Source of the DNA: a virus
Virus record (IMG/VR): IMGVR_UViG_3300008050_000144
Location: 1 to 34,535 of that record
Strand: one strand, 5' to 3'
DNA: 34,535 bases
Below the pieces are notes generated by a model. It was not told where the DNA came from, ran no database searches, and worked only from the letters and a program-made list of their open reading frames with translations. The position numbers were made by a program, and so were the translations under genes. Of the stretch, positions 32,946-34,535 are shown piece by piece (the stretch's first letter is position 1; the number at the start of each line of letters is the position of its first letter).

Positions 32946-32958
32946 ATTCTCCCCCTCT

Positions 32959-32983
32959 GGCCTTGGGCCTTACGGCCCCGGCC
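32959..32983 (+). other. GC-rich hairpin upstream of the HTH/zinc-ribbon gene
   Basis: GGGCC (32965-32969) pairs with GGCCC (32974-32978) around TTAC. An outer GGCC/GGCC pair (32959-32962 and 32980-32983) extends the stem. It ends about 20 bases before the AGGAGA ribosome binding site of the next gene. It might act in the leader of that mRNA. Confidence 0.5.
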
Positions 32984-33013
32984 CCGTCCCAATATACAAA
33001 AAAGGAGACCACT

Positions 33014-33331
33014 ATGCCTCGCCGCATCCAGGTGGACGAGCACACGCTCGACTACCTCTGGGATGCCGTTGATGCGGGACACTCATATAAACGCATGTCA
33101 GACGAAGTGGGCTGTTGCGTGGACACACTTAAAAGAATCCTCCACCGTAACGGTATCGTCAAATTCGAAGGGGCAAAATATACTACCCCTATTTCTGAGG
33201 ACATTATTATGTGGAATCGCCCATGTAGCAGGTGTGGCTCTGAGGAATCTCGCCCAAAAAATCAATATAGATGCGACGCCTGCAAGGCGCGTGTCGAACA
33301 CAATGAATCTCTTCCCGATGAGTGGATATGA
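33014..33331 (+). CDS. HTH plus zinc-ribbon DNA-binding protein
   Basis: The start is the ATG at 33014, with a clear AAGGAGA ribosome binding site. The upstream in-frame ATG at 32963 lies in the GC-rich hairpin. The 105-residue product has an N-terminal helix-turn-helix (LWDAVDAGHSYKRMSDEVGC, recognition part VDTLKRILHRNG). A C-terminal zinc ribbon has C71-x2-C74 and C87-x2-C90 (CSRCG and CDAC). The combination suggests sequence-specific DNA binding, perhaps a late-gene or replication regulator. It stands alone after the inverted-repeat region, which might hold its target. Family not named. Confidence 0.72.
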   Translation: MPRRIQVDEHTLDYLWDAVDAGHSYKRMSDEVGCCVDTLKRILHRNGIVKFEGAKYTTPISEDIIMWNRPCSRCGSEESRPKNQYRCDACKARVEHNESLPDEWI

Positions 33332-33401
33332 ACAATGACAAAAATATTTAATACCTGCCAAATGAACCAGGCCCATTCGCAACCATACAGGAGTCAGACG
33401 A

Positions 33402-33809
33402 ATGGCCAAGCTCAAATCACCCAAGCAAAAAGGAGACGCTTATGAACGCGAACTTGCACACTTTATCAATGAAAAGATTTTTGGAGGACATGAAAGTGTC
33501 TATCGAGCACCCCTCTCTGGTGGAGGTAGGTCATTTGCTCGCGGCCTTAACGGCGATTCTGTTGGCGGGTCCGCTGACATTATTGGTACTCCTGATCTGT
33601 GGGTTGAAGCTAAGCGCACAGAAAAGTTTAGCCCGTATAAAGCAATGGAGCAGGCTGAGGCCGGTATCGAAGGCCACCAATCAGACGAGTTCCCCACCAT
33701 CATCAACCGACGAAATAGAATGAAGACAGGTGAGTCTCTTGTGTGCATGCGCATGAATGATTGGCTCAAACTTTACGACGCATACCTAAAGACAAAAGGA
33801 ATAAAATGA
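33402..33809 (+). CDS. Hjc-like PD-(D/E)XK Holliday junction resolvase (putative)
   Basis: This 135-residue protein has an AGGAG ribosome binding site upstream of the ATG at 33402. It starts with KQKGDAYERELAHFINEKIF (E15 in the first helix), then YRAPLSGGGRSF, GSADIIGTPDLWVEAKRTEK with D59 and E69-x-K71. This is the order of catalytic residues in archaeal-type Hjc/HJR and related phage PD-(D/E)XK resolvases: 'KG..yEreL...l....v.RaplSGg', D, then E-x-K. It would cut branched DNA before packaging and complete the recombination set encoded on the other strand. Other structure-specific or nicking endonucleases of the fold cannot be excluded. Confidence 0.8.
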   Translation: MAKLKSPKQKGDAYERELAHFINEKIFGGHESVYRAPLSGGGRSFARGLNGDSVGGSADIIGTPDLWVEAKRTEKFSPYKAMEQAEAGIEGHQSDEFPTIINRRNRMKTGESLVCMRMNDWLKLYDAYLKTKGIK

Positions 33810-33861
33810 AGATTTAACTAGGCATGTCAAAGAACCCAAGGGAGGTATGGACACATGACTC

Positions 33862-34356
33862 TTGAGAAAAACATGCAGAAAATGCAATATAAAACTGACG
33901 AAAAAAAATTCCGCAAAAAATGGCAAACTTGGCACTAAGCAATTGCGGCTTTCGTATTGCAAGCCGTGCCATCATCAGCGTAAGTATGCCAGCCTATGCG
34001 AGAGGCGCGCCAAAAGTTACTCCGCATATATCAGGCATGCAGTCAGAAAATTGCGCCACCTTCGCAGAAATACGCACGCTTTCACTGCGACTACAGACGA
34101 GCTAATTAAATTATGGGAAGACCAGCAGGGCCGGTGTGTCTTATCGGGCGCGCAGCTTACACATATCGTTGGCCAGGGACATGTCTCATCGAATGCCTCT
34201 CTCGATCGCATCGATCAGACGAAGGGGTACACTTTGGAAAATGTTCAGTGGGTTTGCTACGCCGTCAACATGATGAAACACACCCACCACCAGGACGACT
34301 TTATCGCGTGGTGTCAACTGGTGGCAGGTCAGCAGTCTGATTGCCAACCTCTATAG
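33862..34356 (+). CDS. HNH endonuclease with N-terminal zinc ribbon
   Basis: This 164-residue protein has C5-x2-C8 and C33-x2-C36 (CRKC and CKPC), then the HNH-like core 'C..SG..L....G....NASLDRID..KGYTLENVQWVC..VNMMK' with D115, D118, N127 and N136. It may be a free-standing (homing) endonuclease or have a packaging-type role. The start is uncertain. The TTG at 33862 gives the intact zinc finger but is 17 bases from the good GGAGG site at about 33840-33844. The best-spaced ATG, 33855, reads another frame for 27 codons (to a TAA) across an A8 run. The in-frame ATG at 33847 meets a TGA at 33856. The 3' end overlaps the ArfA-like gene on the other strand by 56 bases. Confidence 0.8.
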   Translation: MRKTCRKCNIKLTKKNSAKNGKLGTKQLRLSYCKPCHHQRKYASLCERRAKSYSAYIRHAVRKLRHLRRNTHAFTATTDELIKLWEDQQGRCVLSGAQLTHIVGQGHVSSNASLDRIDQTKGYTLENVQWVCYAVNMMKHTHHQDDFIAWCQLVAGQQSDCQPL

Positions 34357-34483
34357 TTTGGTGAGATTTGTCATGTCGTTTTTCCTTTTTTCGGTCATAA
34401 ACTTTCCTGGATTTCACGACACGCTTCCGATATTTCGGTGTCCGAAGATCGGCTGCGATGTGGTTGCGTCGAGTATCGGCCAT
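34301..34483 (-). CDS. ArfA-like ribosome rescue factor (putative)
   Basis: The product is 60 residues from the ATG at 34483, with GAGGAG 9-10 bases upstream. The sequence IAADLRTPKYRKRVVKSRKV, then YDRKKEKRHDK resembles the ArfA (DUF331) core 'A...L..P.fr.rVv...KGKGSY.RK', which lets stalled ribosomes be released by RF2. The known family has a short basic core and a dispensable tail, and often an mRNA that ends early. Here the tail after about residue 43 is read from the antisense strand of the HNH gene, which supports the tail being non-essential. The match is by eye and the KGKGSY part is only partly kept (KSRKVY), so a different small basic protein is possible. Confidence 0.55.
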   Translation of the reverse strand: MADTRRNHIAADLRTPKYRKRVVKSRKVYDRKKEKRHDKSHQTIEVGNQTADLPPVDTTR

Positions 34484-34488
34484 CAGTC

Positions 34489-34535
34489 TCACTCCTCATC
34501 AACATTCGACCACTCCTCGCCATGTAGTCTGGCGA
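34489..34535 (-). CDS. Partial gene at the right edge (3' end)
   Basis: The - strand reads ARLHGEEWSNVDEE followed by a TGA at 34491-34489. The acidic ending and the position 6 bases before the next start (with that gene's GAGGAG inside these codons) look like the end of a real gene in the same operon. Only 15 codons are visible, so no function can be given. Confidence 0.45.
   Translation of the reverse strand, partial: ARLHGEEWSNVDEE

Larger units (their letters stand above)
3111..34222. repeat. Dispersed 8-mer TCAGACGA / TCGTCTGA, 31 copies
   Basis: Copies (first base): + orientation at 3111, 4525, 9294, 9394, 16228, 17338, 17542, 18805, 20659, 21842, 22705, 25180, 30592, 33098, 33394, 33681, 34215. 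Reverse orientation at 5353, 6168, 7343, 13797, 14769, 20187, 21868, 22545, 24604, 25069, 26063, 27118, 28642, 31665. With equal base use about one would be expected on both strands of 34.5 kb. In TCAGACGA orientation the base before is G in 17 of 31 and T only once. The counts were made by eye and a few copies may be missed. Confidence 0.85.

Noticed and set aside
32682-33338. Long + strand open frame (218 codons) over the intergenic region and the HTH/zinc-ribbon gene
   Set aside because: It has no ribosome binding site, translates the inverted repeats and GC hairpin, has low-complexity WPWALRPRPRP-type sequence, and overlaps a better supported gene in another frame.
33335-33442. Short 35-codon open frame between the zinc-ribbon and resolvase genes
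   Set aside because: It has no ribosome binding site, overlaps the resolvase start in another frame and has no recognisable sequence.
3111-34222. TCGTCTGA copies as Neisseria-type DNA uptake sequences
   Set aside because: Known uptake words need flanking bases such as a further A at the 3' side. Here that base is A in only one of 31 copies, and the other genes do not point to Neisseriaceae.

Overview
This window looks like about 34.5 kb of a double-stranded DNA tailed phage (Caudoviricetes) with a short, podovirus-type tail. The order of genes on the + strand is scaffold, major capsid protein, adaptor, nozzle/stabilisation protein, tail fibre, several internal (ejected) virion proteins, and one giant 3398-residue protein. 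I see no tape measure, tail tube or sheath gene. Terminase and portal genes are not in the window. Both ends cut through genes, so this is a fragment or an arbitrary cut of a circular map. No integrase, tRNA, rRNA or CRISPR array was seen. The host is uncertain. The 3-TM holin of the gene-transfer-agent type and the small secreted protein with a C-terminal pattern I associate with alphaproteobacterial proteins suggest an alphaproteobacterial host, but this is inference.

Layout. (1) 1-1263: end of a possible tail-assembly/fibre accessory gene, a small secreted protein, a one-TM XhlA-like protein and a small hypothetical gene. (2) 1327-8206: scaffold, an unexpected cupin-fold protein, the DUF5309-type capsid protein followed by a strong intrinsic terminator, a small acidic protein, the adaptor, the nozzle and the tail fibre. 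(3) 8252-24027: ejection module, made of a Gly/Ala-rich protein, a GNAT acetyltransferase, a protein with a 45-bp coding tandem repeat, two helical internal proteins, and the giant polyvalent protein with two HExxH metallopeptidase-like domains and an ADP-ribosyltransferase-like domain. (4) 29336 down to 24032, - strand: a tightly packed operon of recombination genes (small protein, Sak4-like ATPase, SSB, Cas4-like Fe-S nuclease), nucleotide-pool genes (HD phosphohydrolase, DUF5664 dNTP diphosphohydrolase), small proteins, and at its distal end the endolysin and holin. (5) 29337-29533: divergent control region with a perfect 16-bp palindrome. (6) 29534-34356, + strand: HTH regulator, primase-polymerase/helicase, adenine-methyltransferase-like protein, a structured AT-rich intergenic region, an HTH/zinc-ribbon protein, an Hjc-like resolvase and an HNH endonuclease. 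A small ArfA-like gene converges on the HNH gene at the right edge.

How it works together (inference): rightward and leftward early genes start from the 29.4-kb control region. PrimPol-helicase, SSB, Sak4, nuclease and resolvase would form the replication/recombination machinery. The structural genes form a separate rightward block that meets the leftward operon tail-to-tail with only 4 bp between stop codons.

The signal that gene annotation does not explain is an 8-mer, TCAGACGA/TCGTCTGA. I located 31 copies by eye where about one is expected. They fall in every codon phase that avoids a stop, in both orientations, and also between genes. Other points worth checking are the cupin gene and its in-frame open extension past the stop, the DatZ-like plus MazZ-like enzyme pair (the first with HE instead of HD), the inverted-repeat region after the methyltransferase gene, and the giant protein.
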